Source of the DNA: Prunus persica
Taxonomy: Eukaryota; Streptophyta; Magnoliopsida; Rosales; Rosaceae
DNA length: 64,000 nt
Reading direction: 5' to 3'
NCBI RefSeq assembly: GCF_000346465.2
Contig: NC_034009.1
Span: 26,350,227 to 26,414,226 of the forward strand
Shown here: piece after piece, positions 34,270 to 46,207 of the stretch
Layout: each line of letters begins with the position of its first letter
How positions within the stretch are numbered: position 1 is the first letter of the stretch
Made by a program: the position numbers and the translations under genes
The notes under the pieces: generated by a model
Told to the model about the DNA's origin: nothing
The model's input: only the letters and a program-made list of their open reading frames with translations
Databases searched by the model: none

Positions 34270-35260
34270 CGCTGGTGTAGTTCTTTGTTCAGCAAGAAGC
34301 CTCGGCCCTTTAGTTTTCTTTCTTTTGGATACAAAGATTAGATATGGTTTTTGAACACCCAACCCAAAGGTTTTTCCTTTTTTTTGTCCATGTTAGCAAA
34401 AATTCAAACTGGATTCAGAGTCTTCTTCTTCATTGCATCAATTCCCGTTGATTGCTCTGTAATGAACTCCAAAATACAAATTCAAATTGGTTTCTGGTTC
34501 TTCTCTGTGTATGTTGGTGGTATCAGCCATGACTGAATTTGAGAATTAGCAATAGAAAGAAGTGCATATTGGGCTTCTTCATCAGTGTGAATGCTGTTTC
34601 TGTTCACAAGTGGCCAGTCTTTTTTTATGAGGATAAGCCCAAAAAAAACGAGAGGGCTTGGCAAGCAAGTGGCCGCTTTCTTGATGTTGACTTTTGTGTC
34701 GACTCATTGGCCGGCTGACAATAACTCAATTTCTTGTTAAGCAAGGTTTCTACCTCGTTTTTATAAATTAATTATAATTAATGTACTTTTAATTTATTAT
34801 TATTATAATAAAACGTGTACTTTTTTATATTTTATTAATTACAAAATAAAAAGATTCAAGTGTTTTGTTTTTGGCAATAGAGAGCGAGAATGGAGATGAA
34901 ACAAAAAATGTGAATAAAAAAATGTCAACAAATACTAAAACCCTAAAAAACTAAAAAGCACCTGGACTGCTGTTGCAACAGGGGCATTACTGCAAAACCC
35001 ATTCTCATTGGATACGAGTTTCATGAATTATATTTTTAGCCAACGAGGAAAACCGAATGCTCAACTTTCTTCTTAGATAAACTCAAAAGATTAGTTTGCA
35101 GAAGAGTTTTTATACATATCGACCGTTTACAATAATGTATGACATCGAAAATTTACGTACACGAAAAATCGACTGCCAATATATACAGAGTGAAGCTTTT
35201 TCCAAACAAGAACCAAATATAAAATCGTCTTCTGTGTAAGGAAAGAAGGCCTCACAACTT
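34270..35260. other. Convergent 3' flanks of SRO and the kinase gene
   Basis: The SRO 3' UTR and kinase 3' UTR face each other here. Between them lies AT-rich DNA with no gene or clear transposon. Confidence 0.55.
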
Positions 35261-38200
35261 CTACTCCTTATCAATCACAGCACTTAATTGCCCTTCCAGC
35301 TGTGTAACAAAAACACAACTAAAATCAATTTAAACTATTATTAAAACTCCTCTTTGCACACTGTTACTAGTGAACCTTTTTCCCACAACTAATAACTTAA
35401 AATCAATCAACTCCAAATAAATTATTCATATATACCACGCAGGCTTTAATTATGGAAAACATATTAACACGGTGTGCGGAAATAATCAGGCAAAAGTCTG
35501 GTAATAGGGTACAAACCTTGGCATTTTTCATCTTCTGTATCCGCAACTCTTCAACTAGTTTGTCGATTCTGATAAGAGTGCCAAACAAGATTTCAAACAA
35601 GATGATTTATCAAATGGATATGATTATTGGAAATGCATGGATGGAATCTCACATACTTGTTTTGAATACCAATGACATGATACTCTAAGACTCCCTCTCT
35701 TGCAGAAGCCAGAGACATCTGCAACAGCATGACAAAATAATCAACATAAGTATGTCTGGACTCTGGAGTATACTAACTGCAAACTACACCTCGTCTTCTC
35801 TAACTTCATGTACAGGTTCAGAAGCCCAATAAGATAACTAATACCTGCATGTGCTTATTATTGGTTACTGCCTCCGCTAACTCCGTATGATTGCCTTCCA
35901 TTGAGCAAATTCAAGCAAAATGGTAAGATATAGAATACAAGAACATCATTGTTTATAAATTCCCAAAAATATTACTGGAAGTAACAAGGGCACTACCAGT
36001 GATTTGATCTACAACTTCAACCAATCTCATTGTTTCTTCCTGTCAGAATTTAAAATAATCAGAACACCACAGCACAATTTCTCAGGTAGATGAAAGAAAA
36101 GTTATTTGATGCGCACCCTTTGCCTGGCATTTTGCTGCAAAATACAATGCAGCGAAGGAAGAATGGAGGCGGATGTACCAACTATAGAATTTGCTGATTC
36201 TCCAAAATATGGGATAGTAATGCCATTTGGAGCGACCTGAACAAAAAATACATTAGAAATGATCACAAAAATCCGCTATCACATAAATATCCCAGAACAA
36301 AACAATCATTTACTGAATATTAAGATTTAAGGGTACAGAAGAAGACGAGTTTGGGTTATACTGGAGAAATGCTTATAGAAATAAATAGATTAATTAATCA
36401 AAGGCTCTCTACATGTGTGGTGAAACTTCAATTTTTCCCTCAATCATCTGCAGATCCCATATAAAGCATAAATGGAAAACAACATCGTCTGTCTTTCATG
36501 ATAACTTAAGGAACCAATATATGCTAGCAAACCTTAGGACCGGACTCTGGCACTGTGAATTTGAATCGCCCCTTATATGCAGTCTCTGCTACCAAAAAAA
36601 GAAAGTTACAAAGATTTTAGGCTACGAAATAGAAACATTCAAGTTAAACAAGAAGGGATGTGAACTAATGATATAGATAGCAAAATATGCATACCATGTA
36701 AAGAACTACTATCATATCTCTTCTGATGACGTGTCACGTGATCACTGCACAAGATGGATAAGCATATTTGAGAAATCCCTCGGTTAACAAAATCAGAATA
36801 TTGCACTAGCCTTTAATATCAAATCAGTTTTCTAGGAAGTAAAAGAAATAATCAAATTAGAAATGAATAAACTTCTAAACACGACGGAAACAGCACACAT
36901 CTAGGTAAAGGGAGAAAAAAATTATGGTATGTGAGATTTCCTAAAAGCATTTGAAAGAAGTTGTATTCACATGAGATTGCATTAAAAAACTTAACAAATA
37001 AAGATCTTATGCATACAGCAATGATCTTTTTAATTATAAAAAAAATCAGCTAAACCCATTGAGAATTACACACAACAAAAATGTCACTTCAAATCCAATA
37101 GGTAATAGAAAAATAATTTGTCCTGTGCACCCCAACATATGTGCACTTAAAATCTAGTAACCCTTAACCAGTGGATAAGGAGATCCTTGGCAAAGTATTG
37201 TTCAATACACTTTCTTAGAAGTTACACCACAATCATCCACATATATTAGTTGATGCAAGACAGTGCAAAGACTGCATATACATAATCGATTCAAAATTTG
37301 ATACTCCCTACTTGTGAATAAACCAGTGGAAATATCAAGAACTGGAAAAATTATGAAATTGATGAACATTTGCTTTAAAACAAGGAAAATATTTATAAGT
37401 AACCGGAGTTCTGAACTTGCCTGCCCTCATCAGCACTCACAGAAGGGGAATGATCAACTTTTAATGGAGGTAAACTGCTTAAGAACTTTGGATCTTCAGA
37501 ATTAACATTTCTTAGTAACGAGCAACTTTTTTCCAAATTATCAAGTCCAGAATAGCTACTCTCTTTTCCTTGTACTGAAGGTGATAAATCAACAATTTCT
37601 TCAATTTCGTCGGGTCCGGGATGTTTCCATTCTGATCTACTAAAATTGAAACTATCTACATGTGCATTAATGGGATCTCTGCATGCAAATTAGCACATTA
37701 TCAATACCCCCTTAGATAGTGTAGATTTTGCAGAACTAAGCGATTTAACCTTTCTCCCAAGCACCTGTCCGTTACATCAGCTGAGTTACCAAATTCACCC
37801 CTATGTTTGCAGCTCCAGTCTTGGTTTTCTGCAATGGTGATGCCATCATCATCTTCAATCTAAACACAGAGAATAGTGTTCATAAGAGTGTGAACTGCAC
37901 TAAGTTCTACAATCAACCACTCTTAGTGTCTTGCAGATCATTCCACAAAGGAAAAAGAAAAGACATATATACATATCAAGAACAATGACCTACTCACAAG
38001 AGCAGCCTGTCTTTTCAAATCCTCTAGATCAAAATTCCATGCGCTGATCCCTCGCATATACTCTTGCTGCAATAAACAAAAGTTATTAACTGTATGCACC
38101 ATTTGAATTTAAAAGAAGCAATACAGACTATGAACCATTTTGAATTTAAAAGAAATATTACAAAATAAGGTTATTCATTACCTGTGATAAATGGTCTTTG

Positions 38201-40850
38201 TCACCATATATAGCCTCATTTTGTGCAAAGACCTCAGCCTCTTTTTGCTGATAAAGAGAAGGCACATCAAAACACTTACAAACTAAGAGTACTGGACAGT
38301 AGAATTTTTATGAAAACAGTAAAAATCTGAAAGGAAGATTCCAACCTTCAACATCCTAAAACGATCCCCAAGGGGGGAAAGGCCGTCAAGAATTGTCCGA
38401 GCTATAAATTCCTTATTATGTGCATGTTTAAAGAAACGGTGCTTCAAAAGCTTTTCTGCAGTAGGACGCTTCTTCGGATCCTTAACTAAGCAGGCAGCTA
38501 CTATCTCTTTAAATGACTACAAGTGAAAATCAAGTTTAGAGCAGCATGTAAAAACAGTGACTTTATAAAGATTATCACTCGAGTCGCACCTTTGAAAATT
38601 TCTTGTCCCTTTCATAGTCAAGGCCAGGAGGAGCATTTTGTAAGGTCATTAACAAAACCTACAATGGCAATAATATAGGCATACCACAAACCAAAGTTAA
38701 TAAAAACAATGATTTCCCCTAAGAAAAGAAAGGCACAATTTTGAGCTAAGTACATGAACTAAATATGAAGGGAAACCATGACCAATGGAATTACTCCAGG
38801 ACATGGCAAGCACATGCCTTCCATAAATAAAAATAATACAAACCGACAAGGACATACTAAAAAAGTGTACTGAAAAAGAACAGTAAGATAGATGTTTTTA
38901 ATACAAATGTGCATGATACGAACAGAGTCTTAGTAAGAATTTTCGTCAGTTTTGTTTATAATTTAAAGAAACTTCACCGTACAGCATGTCCAAGATTTAA
39001 TAGCTCCATGTCCCATAGAGTCATGAGATTTACCTTCATTGGTGGATACTTTGAAAATGGAGCATGACCATGAGCAAGTTCTAGTGCTGTTATCCCAAAT
39101 GACCAGATGTCTGCTCTGTTTGGATATGAAGGTATTTTAGTTAGATGATATGCTTAAAAATGCCACCAAGTTTCAATGACAAGTTAAACTTAGAGATAGC
39201 CCAATGATAATGAAATTCAAGGTCATTAAACATACACATCAATGAGTATTCTTGCATGATTGGAAATAAATACATTCATAGCATCAGAATATGAACAACC
39301 GGTCTAGAGCTAATATACCTCACCTTGTAAAATGAGCTTAAACTTTCACGCTTTCGTTTACTGGTTTTTTATTTATACACATGACAGACGCACAAAGACA
39401 CATAGAAGAGAGAGAGAGAGAGAGAGAGAGAGTGTGTGTGTGTGTGTGTGTGTGTTTTAAGCATCCATGTTAAGTTTTATGGAATGTAGATACAGGAAGT
39501 ACACAGAATGTGTTATTATACTTTCAGCAGGGAATTCAGGTATAAACTGTCAAACATTTAAATAAAAGTGGTTGATTAGGTTTTTTGGTAATTGATTTAT
39601 TAGTCTATACTATACAGATATTAATTACCAGAGTACCAACTGTAAACGAATTAACCACTCACTTAAAGTCATATCCATGCAATTGCTGCATAACTTCCGG
39701 AGCCATCCTGTGGAAAAATGGGGTTAGACAGCAGACTCGAACATAATATGCTTTGGAAAGAACTCCATATAGTCAAATAGACAATATCAAGATAGGGAAG
39801 GTCCAGGCCACCACCAGCAAGGAGTTCCAACAAATGTTTTTCTTGCATGTTGTCTATTGCCAGTATCAAACAAGCTCGCTGAAACTCCAAAGTCCGCTAA
39901 CTTAACTGCACCTTTTGTATCAACAAGTATATTGCCAGCCTGTAAATGAAAGGGTTAAAAGATTATATATCATGTTTCAACCCTAATCACAGGCCAATTC
40001 GAAAAGTTAGCGGAAACCAGCTTTTCACCCAAAATTAATAGGATAAATTTGGTAAACTCGGCTTAATAGAGAAATTATACAAACATACTTAGGTGTGCAA
40101 ATAAATGCACTTATTAAAGTTTAAACGAATGTACAATGTATTGTTACCAAAAAGAATCTACAATGTATCAATGCAGCTACTCATGGCCAGCCCTAAATGG
40201 AACACTTGTAAAACAAGCACACAAATGCAAAAAGTTGTAAGCTAAAGCAAATAAGCTAGTCTTACAAATGAACCCAAATGAAGAAATCAATAAGGCCACA
40301 ACACAATACCAGGCTGACTGACATACCTTAACATCTCTATGAATATGGCCATGGGCATGTAGATAAGCAATGGCTTTGAGAACCCCATGCAACAATGTAG
40401 CAATAACGGGCTGTTCGAAACCATCAGGATGAGCAGATTTCATAATGTGGAGAAATGACCCAGCAGCCATGTAAGGCGTGACAATCCAGAGGCTCCTGGA
40501 AGCAGTGAAAGAGCAGTGTGCCTTGAGCAGATTTGGATGGTCAAGCAAGATCATGGTTTGTACTTCTCGACGAATAACATCCTGGTGGGTGTGGGTGAAA
40601 TTGCGAATGACACAAAAATCATAAATGGGTCCAAGCAAAAATGGAATGGGAAGTTGATGAAGGAGTAGAAAAAGACAAATACCAAGTCATTGTTGCATTT
40701 CTCCAAGTCCAGAACTTTGATGGCGACGATTATATTAAGTGGGATGCAGAGAGCTCTGTAGACAGTGGCGCTCACGCCTTGACCCACTTCTTCGTACAAC
40801 GTGTAGTCTTTGGGGTCTACTGGAAAGTTCTTTTTGGGTGAATATTCCAT
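35261..40850 (-). CDS. STE20/OSR1 (Fray)-like serine/threonine kinase
   Basis: Nineteen coding exons keep phase throughout and give 628 aa: 40850-40683, 40581-40327, 39939-39815, 39707-39663, 39115-39034, 38658-38590, 38516-38346, 38247-38182, 38066-37998, 37859-37750, 37678-37421, 36744-36695, 36585-36533, 36236-36117, 36039-35997, 35894-35845, 35718-35657, 35568-35517 and 35299-35261. The kinase domain (about residues 15-275) has [44 protein letters not shown] and GTPCWMAPEV, all intact. A long regulatory tail follows, including [13 protein letters not shown] and a C-terminal coiled coil ([18 protein letters not shown]). Intron 11 uses a GC donor with the textbook AG/GCAAGT. The family is the plant OSR1/BLUS1-like group, acting in signalling, with substrates unknown here. 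A non-coding 5' exon near 41.2 kb is likely. Confidence 0.92.
39406..39455. repeat. (GA)n(GT)n compound microsatellite
   Basis: A GA run passes directly into a GT run inside an intron of the kinase gene. Confidence 0.95.
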
Positions 40851-43800
40851 GGTCTTTTTTGCTGTAGTAGTACGTCATCAACATTCAACACCCCCCCTCC
40901 TCTTTGCTCCCCACAAATTAATCACACACACACAAAACAAGAAGGAAAAAAAAAACCCAAATTCATTTGCTAAATTAAATACAGCAATAAAAGCGAATTA
41001 ATGGTTGATGTTGTATTGAGTTGAGAAAATATTGAAGGAAACAACGGGAGAAATTGAAACTTACAGCAGGAAGCCCTAGGAAGGCTAGAAGGTGAAAGAG
41101 GAAGAAGAAGAAGAAGAAAAATGGGGGAGATTAAGATTATAACATAAGAGATGAATCCAATGATGTGTTTCGGCGAATCCGCCAAGAGGTCTACTAGAGT
41201 CTGTGAGGGTTTGTCTCTTGTGCTTCGTCAAACGACGACTCTCTTTCTCACTCACTCTTTGTCTGTGACTCACCGCTTCGGTGAAACAAAAAGAGATATT
41301 ATTTTGCAGCGATTTTTAAAATTCAATTAAATAATTTTTGTGAGTGTAAATTATTTTGCCTATTTCTTCCTTAATTGTTGCCTCTTCGTACTAAAGAAAA
41401 TCACTATTTAGCTGTTTGCAGCCAAAAAATTAAAAAATTAAAAATAAAATTCAGGGTTGTCTCAATTCTCAACAAAAATGGAAAAATGCTGCGCTTTTTT
41501 CGTTATTTTCTTTGGTTCCCACCCACCAAGTACCTGCCTTCTTCATCATTGGGCCTGAAATGTTGAAGTTGGATTGGGCCCCTCTGTCATTTTAGCTCCA
41601 ACATCTACGGACCCAACTCACCCCAAGTTTTTAAAGTCTGATGGGATTCCTTTGATAAACCATATCATGTTTCACAGATACTAATCCTTGTTTTACAATA
41701 CAACTTGTCTAAATGGGCTACAGTCGAGTTGTTATTTTTTCTTATAATGTTTCAAGGTTTAGTTCACCCTAAAATCTAACAGTCTATCTGTAGCTCTATT
41801 TTGAAATCGTGAGTTCGTCTTTAGATATAATATTTTAAATTTATCTAATATTAAAAATTAGAGAATTGAACTCGAATGCAAGACAGCTAACGGACACATT
41901 GCCCATCCCTAACTTAAATCTGCACTAATCTCTACATATATATATATATATATGAGAAATCATTAGGAAAGAGGTAGATTGAAATCTCATATTTAATTAG
42001 GTATGGAACTAATTACTCACTACTAATACTACAAACCTATCTCAACCTGTGTATTAATAGGAGACATGTGTTAGGGTAGTTGAAATGTAGGGGTAGTTTT
42101 TTTCTTTTTGTCCTTTTAAACATATTTTGTTTATTTTGTATTTTCCCATAATACCCCTCTAATTTGTTAATTTGTTATGTAGTTTGAAGGATGTGTTTTG
42201 GTAGGAAGCGTGTGATGGATGATGACTCTCCATCCATGTAAAAGTCAGCTAGCCGGATATTGGAATCTTCTTTTCCATCCTCAGAATGTTGACCACAAGA
42301 AGATTCTTCTTGTGCTTTTGCTGCGCCAAACTAAACTTGGGCACCACTCCCTTTTGCTTTGGTTTGCTTTGGTACCTAGGAAGTAGTAAAGGGGCTGCTT
42401 TGTCCATTACTCGTTGTACCCCCCTCCCACAAGTCCAGAATGTCGGATTTGTCGAGGGGACTTTGCCTGCCTCGCAAGACATCCATCCAGGTCCAGCCTT
42501 AAGGAATTGAATTGACCCAGTCGGCGTCCAAACCTTAATTATATATCTCCTTTAATTAACTCCGATTAATTAAGGGCTAAGTGAGTTGTTCATTTCAACG
42601 TTGAGCGTTGTTGATCATCATCATGCAAAGCTAAAGCTAATAAGACAGACAGCAAAAGGAATTTTGACTTGTGCCTTAATAATTTATGATGACGCCTTAA
42701 TTAATAATCATTTCCTTAACTTAATCCATAAGAGAGTTGATTAATTAGCAGCAAGTAGCCATCTAGAATGATTGGAATTTCAAACTCTTACCATTAAATA
42801 GCAATACAGCACGACCAAGTTTTTCATGTCACGTGATCCAGATGTCAACTTGTTCATTCTCATTTCTATGGTTAATGCTGAAAATGGGAAGTTCCAGAAT
42901 AACTTGGCAACGTAGCATGCAAGCACAGAATCCACAAGGCAGATCATGACGTACGCTTTATTTCAATCCTTCATCTCATCCAAATATCCACATATGAAAA
43001 TGATGTTCTATCTAAAATTTAATTCCTTTAAATCTAGGCAGGCAGGACCCGTATAAGAATAATATTTATATTCTATTGAGGGAGGTAGAAATTGACAGTG
43101 GAAAAGATATTGTTGAGATTACAAGATATTAACTTCCTCCATTAAAAGTTTGTCAATTAAATTATTCATAGATGAACTGTTTTACCTATAATAAAGATAT
43201 ATACGAGATCTCTTGTAGATAAGTAGTATCAACAAAGTGCTTGAATTGAAACGGTTGTTAATATCATCCGCCCCGCAATTAGACTTTTCTGGTTTTCTAT
43301 TCTTCCCCAGAAAACTTCCTTCCCAAGTTCCTGAATCCTGACTCACCCGTGAATTTTATTATTATTTTTTTCGATACTCAATTTTTTTTATTTTTTTTAT
43401 TTATATGGATTTTGTGGTGACTGACGGTGACGGATGTAAAGAATAAAGTAATCTCCTTTTAATTGCCATGCAAGTCACAAGCCCAATCACATAAGCATTC
43501 ATTTACTTCACCCATGACGTGTCCCCCTGCCTCCTCTCCCCACCCCACCCAACTCTTTTAATACACCCCGCTTGACTTTTTTGACTCATCTCCCCACCCC
43601 ACCCAAAGTCAGCCTATCCCGCGCGCGGGTGAGCAGAGCTGAGCAAAAATACCAGTCTTTTTCTAATTTTACTTTAACACCCCTGCATTTGGTATTTGGC
43701 CTCTTACATTCTACCAAATTCATCACAAGTGGATGCTCCAACACCAACCGCGTGGTATGAACACGTGTACAGTGTGAAAACGAGTGAAACCCAGCTTCCC

Positions 43801-43889
43801 AAGTCTCGAGTTCCCAACGACCCTCTAAAACGTACCCTCGTTCCCCACCCATATTTGGTGGGTCCACCCGCCAATATTGCCCAGCCTCT
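40851..43889. other. Kinase leader/promoter and long intergenic stretch
   Basis: 40851-41280 contains the probable 5' leader and leader intron of the kinase gene. 41280-43889 has no gene. It holds an (AT)n run at about 41936-41953 and otherwise AT-rich unique-looking DNA, becoming GC-richer toward the DUF1645 promoter (CCCCACCCCACCCAA repeats near 43530-43605). Confidence 0.55.
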
Positions 43890-43896
43890 TATATAT
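43890..43896 (+). promoter_or_regulatory. Probable TATA box of the DUF1645 gene
   Basis: TATATAT lies 149 bases upstream of the ATG. The leader would include the CT run at 43941-43976, which is common in plant 5' UTRs. Confidence 0.55.
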
Positions 43897-43938
43897 TCCA
43901 ACTTCATTTCTTTTTCCCCACCACCAACTCAACACCAT

Positions 43939-43940
<2 letters not shown>

Positions 43941-43976
<36 letters not shown>
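43941..43976 (+). repeat. (CT)n microsatellite in the DUF1645 leader
   Basis: Eighteen CT units between the TATA box and the start codon. The open frame continues upstream through the repeat, giving a Leu/Ser run that is unlikely to be translated. Confidence 0.9.
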
Positions 43977-43979
<3 letters not shown>

Positions 43980-44038
43980 GTTTCAAGCATCAAACCCTCA
44001 AAAACCCCAAACTGTCGATACGATTGAACAAAACGAAA

Positions 44039-44977
44039 ATGCAAGCGGTTTCGGTGCTGTCTTTGTCTCCCAGCTTCAATTCGTACGATTCGAAGAACGA
44101 ATTTGAATACGCGCAGCTCTCTGCAAATTTCAGCTCCAAGCTCAAAATCGCTGGTTCCGGTAGCGATTTCGAATTCAATGACACTAAACCCGCAGCTTTA
44201 GATAACGAGAAGGAGAAGCCGGAAACGGAAGAGAGCGAAGGTGTTCAGAACGCCGACGCCGGTGGTGATTGCGAGAAGAACGAAGATGAAGACGATTTCT
44301 CTTTCGTCTGCACCAACCCCGACGGATCGCCGATTTCCGCCGACGATATATTCCAAAATGGCCAGATCCGTCCGGTGTACCCAATTTTCAACCGGGATCT
44401 CCTGTTCGCCGATTCCGACGACGGCGATTCTTCCAGAGCCAGAGGGGCTGCCGCCTCGTCTTCCTCTCTGCGGCCGCCATTGAAGAAGCTCTTCTTCAAA
44501 GAGCGGGATACGCCGTCGTCCTCGGCTTCCGAGTCGGACGAGCTCGAAGGAGTCCCCGAAGGAACGTACTGCGAGTGGTCGAGGAAGACCGTGGTAGTTG
44601 CGCCGGAGCTCAAGAACAAGAGCAATTCGACGGGTTCGTCGAAGCTGTGGAGAGTCAGAGACTTGAAGCTCAGGAGCAACAGCGACGGGAAAGACGCGTT
44701 CGTGTTCCTGAACCCTAATTCGACGACGACGAGCCCAAAGCCGAGCCAGGAAACGGCCGACAACAAGAGCGGCGCTAAGATTGTGAAGACGGTGGAAAAG
44801 GTTAAGGGGAAGGTTAAGAAAGCCGAAACGGTGTCGTCGGCGCACGAGAAGCATTACGTGATGAACCGAGCGAAGAAGGAGGGGGATAAACGGCGGTCGT
44901 ACTTGCCGTATAGGCAGGATCTGGTTGGGTTCTTCACCAATGTGAACGGCTTGAGCAGAAACGTTCATCCTTTCTGA
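44039..44977 (+). CDS. DUF1645 family protein
   Basis: An intronless frame of 312 aa from ATG at 44039. An in-frame ATG at 43877 lies upstream of the CT repeat and is rejected because it lies before the TATA-like site. The protein is hydrophilic, Ser/Asp/Glu-rich and probably disordered. Family-type landmarks are FSFVCTNPDGSPISADDIF, GQIRPVYPIFNRDLLF, the stretch GTYCEWSRKT, the basic WRVRDLKLRSNSDGKDAFVF, and the C-terminal SYLPYRQDLVGFF. These motifs fit plant DUF1645 proteins, whose biochemical function is not established. Basic clusters suggest possible nuclear location. The coding sequence is GC-rich compared with its surroundings. Its place next to the STE20-like kinase matches the neighbour relation I recall from Arabidopsis. 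Confidence 0.88.
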   Translation: MQAVSVLSLSPSFNSYDSKNEFEYAQLSANFSSKLKIAGSGSDFEFNDTKPAALDNEKEKPETEESEGVQNADAGGDCEKNEDEDDFSFVCTNPDGSPISADDIFQNGQIRPVYPIFNRDLLFADSDDGDSSRARGAAASSSSLRPPLKKLFFKERDTPSSSASESDELEGVPEGTYCEWSRKTVVVAPELKNKSNSTGSSKLWRVRDLKLRSNSDGKDAFVFLNPNSTTTSPKPSQETADNKSGAKIVKTVEKVKGKVKKAETVSSAHEKHYVMNRAKKEGDKRRSYLPYRQDLVGFFTNVNGLSRNVHPF

Positions 44978-46207
44978 GGGCTCACCCGTCATTAACCATT
45001 TATTTATTTATTTTTGTTTACGTTTTGGAGTTTTTTCATTGATTAATTAATTAATTAATGTAAATTATTGGAGACGGATAAAATGGTGTTTTCCATTAAT
45101 TTTAGGGGTGCTAAAATGCCAGTAGGAACCGCAATATGTATATTTTCTTTTCAAAGGAACGACGCGATATTAGATGTGGTGAGTTCTTTAATTGAATTAT
45201 AAAAAAAAATTCTTCTTCTTAAATTTACAAGGAAAATGATGAAATCATTACTTTATTTCTTATATAATTTTCTAAAAAACAGATGGCACCTTTCGTAGAA
45301 TCGAATACAACCAAAGATAAGATTAGGGTTATTGTCGAGGTAGCAAAATGTTAAACATACAATTCCGACAAAAGCAAAAGGTAGAAGGTTCCCATTCCTA
45401 CAACTTGATCATTTCACTTTCATACCAATAATTTAATTAGACATGAGCGGTGGGTAGATTAGGACCTAAAGAAATCAAGCAATATTTGATTAAACAAAGT
45501 GGCCTCTCAACTTGGTTACCATTTCCTTCCCAATTCCCTCACACATTCTCACCATATTTTTTTATACAAACCATATTGGGGGAGAGGGAAATCGAAACTT
45601 AAGATCTCGAATGCAATGCAGAGTCTCTTAATCACTTGAGCTACAACAATTCCCTTCAATTCTCACAGTAAAAAAAAAAACATGAGAAGCCTTTGTTTGA
45701 GTACACAGATGCTTTTGCCAACCAGATTAAACAAGGATGGTACTAGTTGTCCAGTACTATCCAATACAATTCAAGACTGGAGAAGAGAAACCATAAGTAA
45801 GGACGGCTCAATAATGAAGGGTGGACCAGGACCAGTGCCAGTGCCACCGATGTTGCAGCATTATTGAACCCAGCAGAGTAAAACTTTTACAGCGGGTCCA
45901 GAAAAGTTGGTTGAAACTTGAACATGATATTTATTGAGCATCAAAAGGTCAAAACTAAGCAAAAAGGCGCAGGTAGAAGTTAAGGACAGTAATTACCAGT
46001 TGCATGCAAAAGAGAAACACATTGAGACCCACAATTTGTTCTTCCTTGTTCTTTTTATTACTTTCAAAACGCTATTTACACTGGTTAATTATGCAGATAC
46101 ATTTTTTTTTTTCAATCTGAATTATTAAATACCAACAACTTATTCCAAGCTCTGTTGCTACTTGATGTGTCGACAGTGTGAAAGTCTTGCATTTCTAAAC
46201 AGGCATG
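44978..46207. other. Intergenic with a SINE-like piece
   Basis: No gene seen. On the minus strand about 45650-45575 reads like a tRNA-derived SINE head: A-box TAGCTCAAGTGATTAAGAG, then B-box GTTTCGATTTCCC. The rest is AT-rich. Confidence 0.45.

Noticed and set aside
42249..42510. Short overlapping frames on both strands
   Set aside because: No conserved motif, no start context, and in open intergenic DNA.
44198..44992. 264-codon minus-strand frame
   Set aside because: It is the antisense of the GC-rich DUF1645 exon. It has no recognisable domain, and the plus strand has strong family motifs.
45575..45650. tRNA gene
   Set aside because: A-box and B-box-like words are present, but the cloverleaf arms do not pair. 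A SINE remnant fits better. The same applies near 4435-4510 and 51790-51860.
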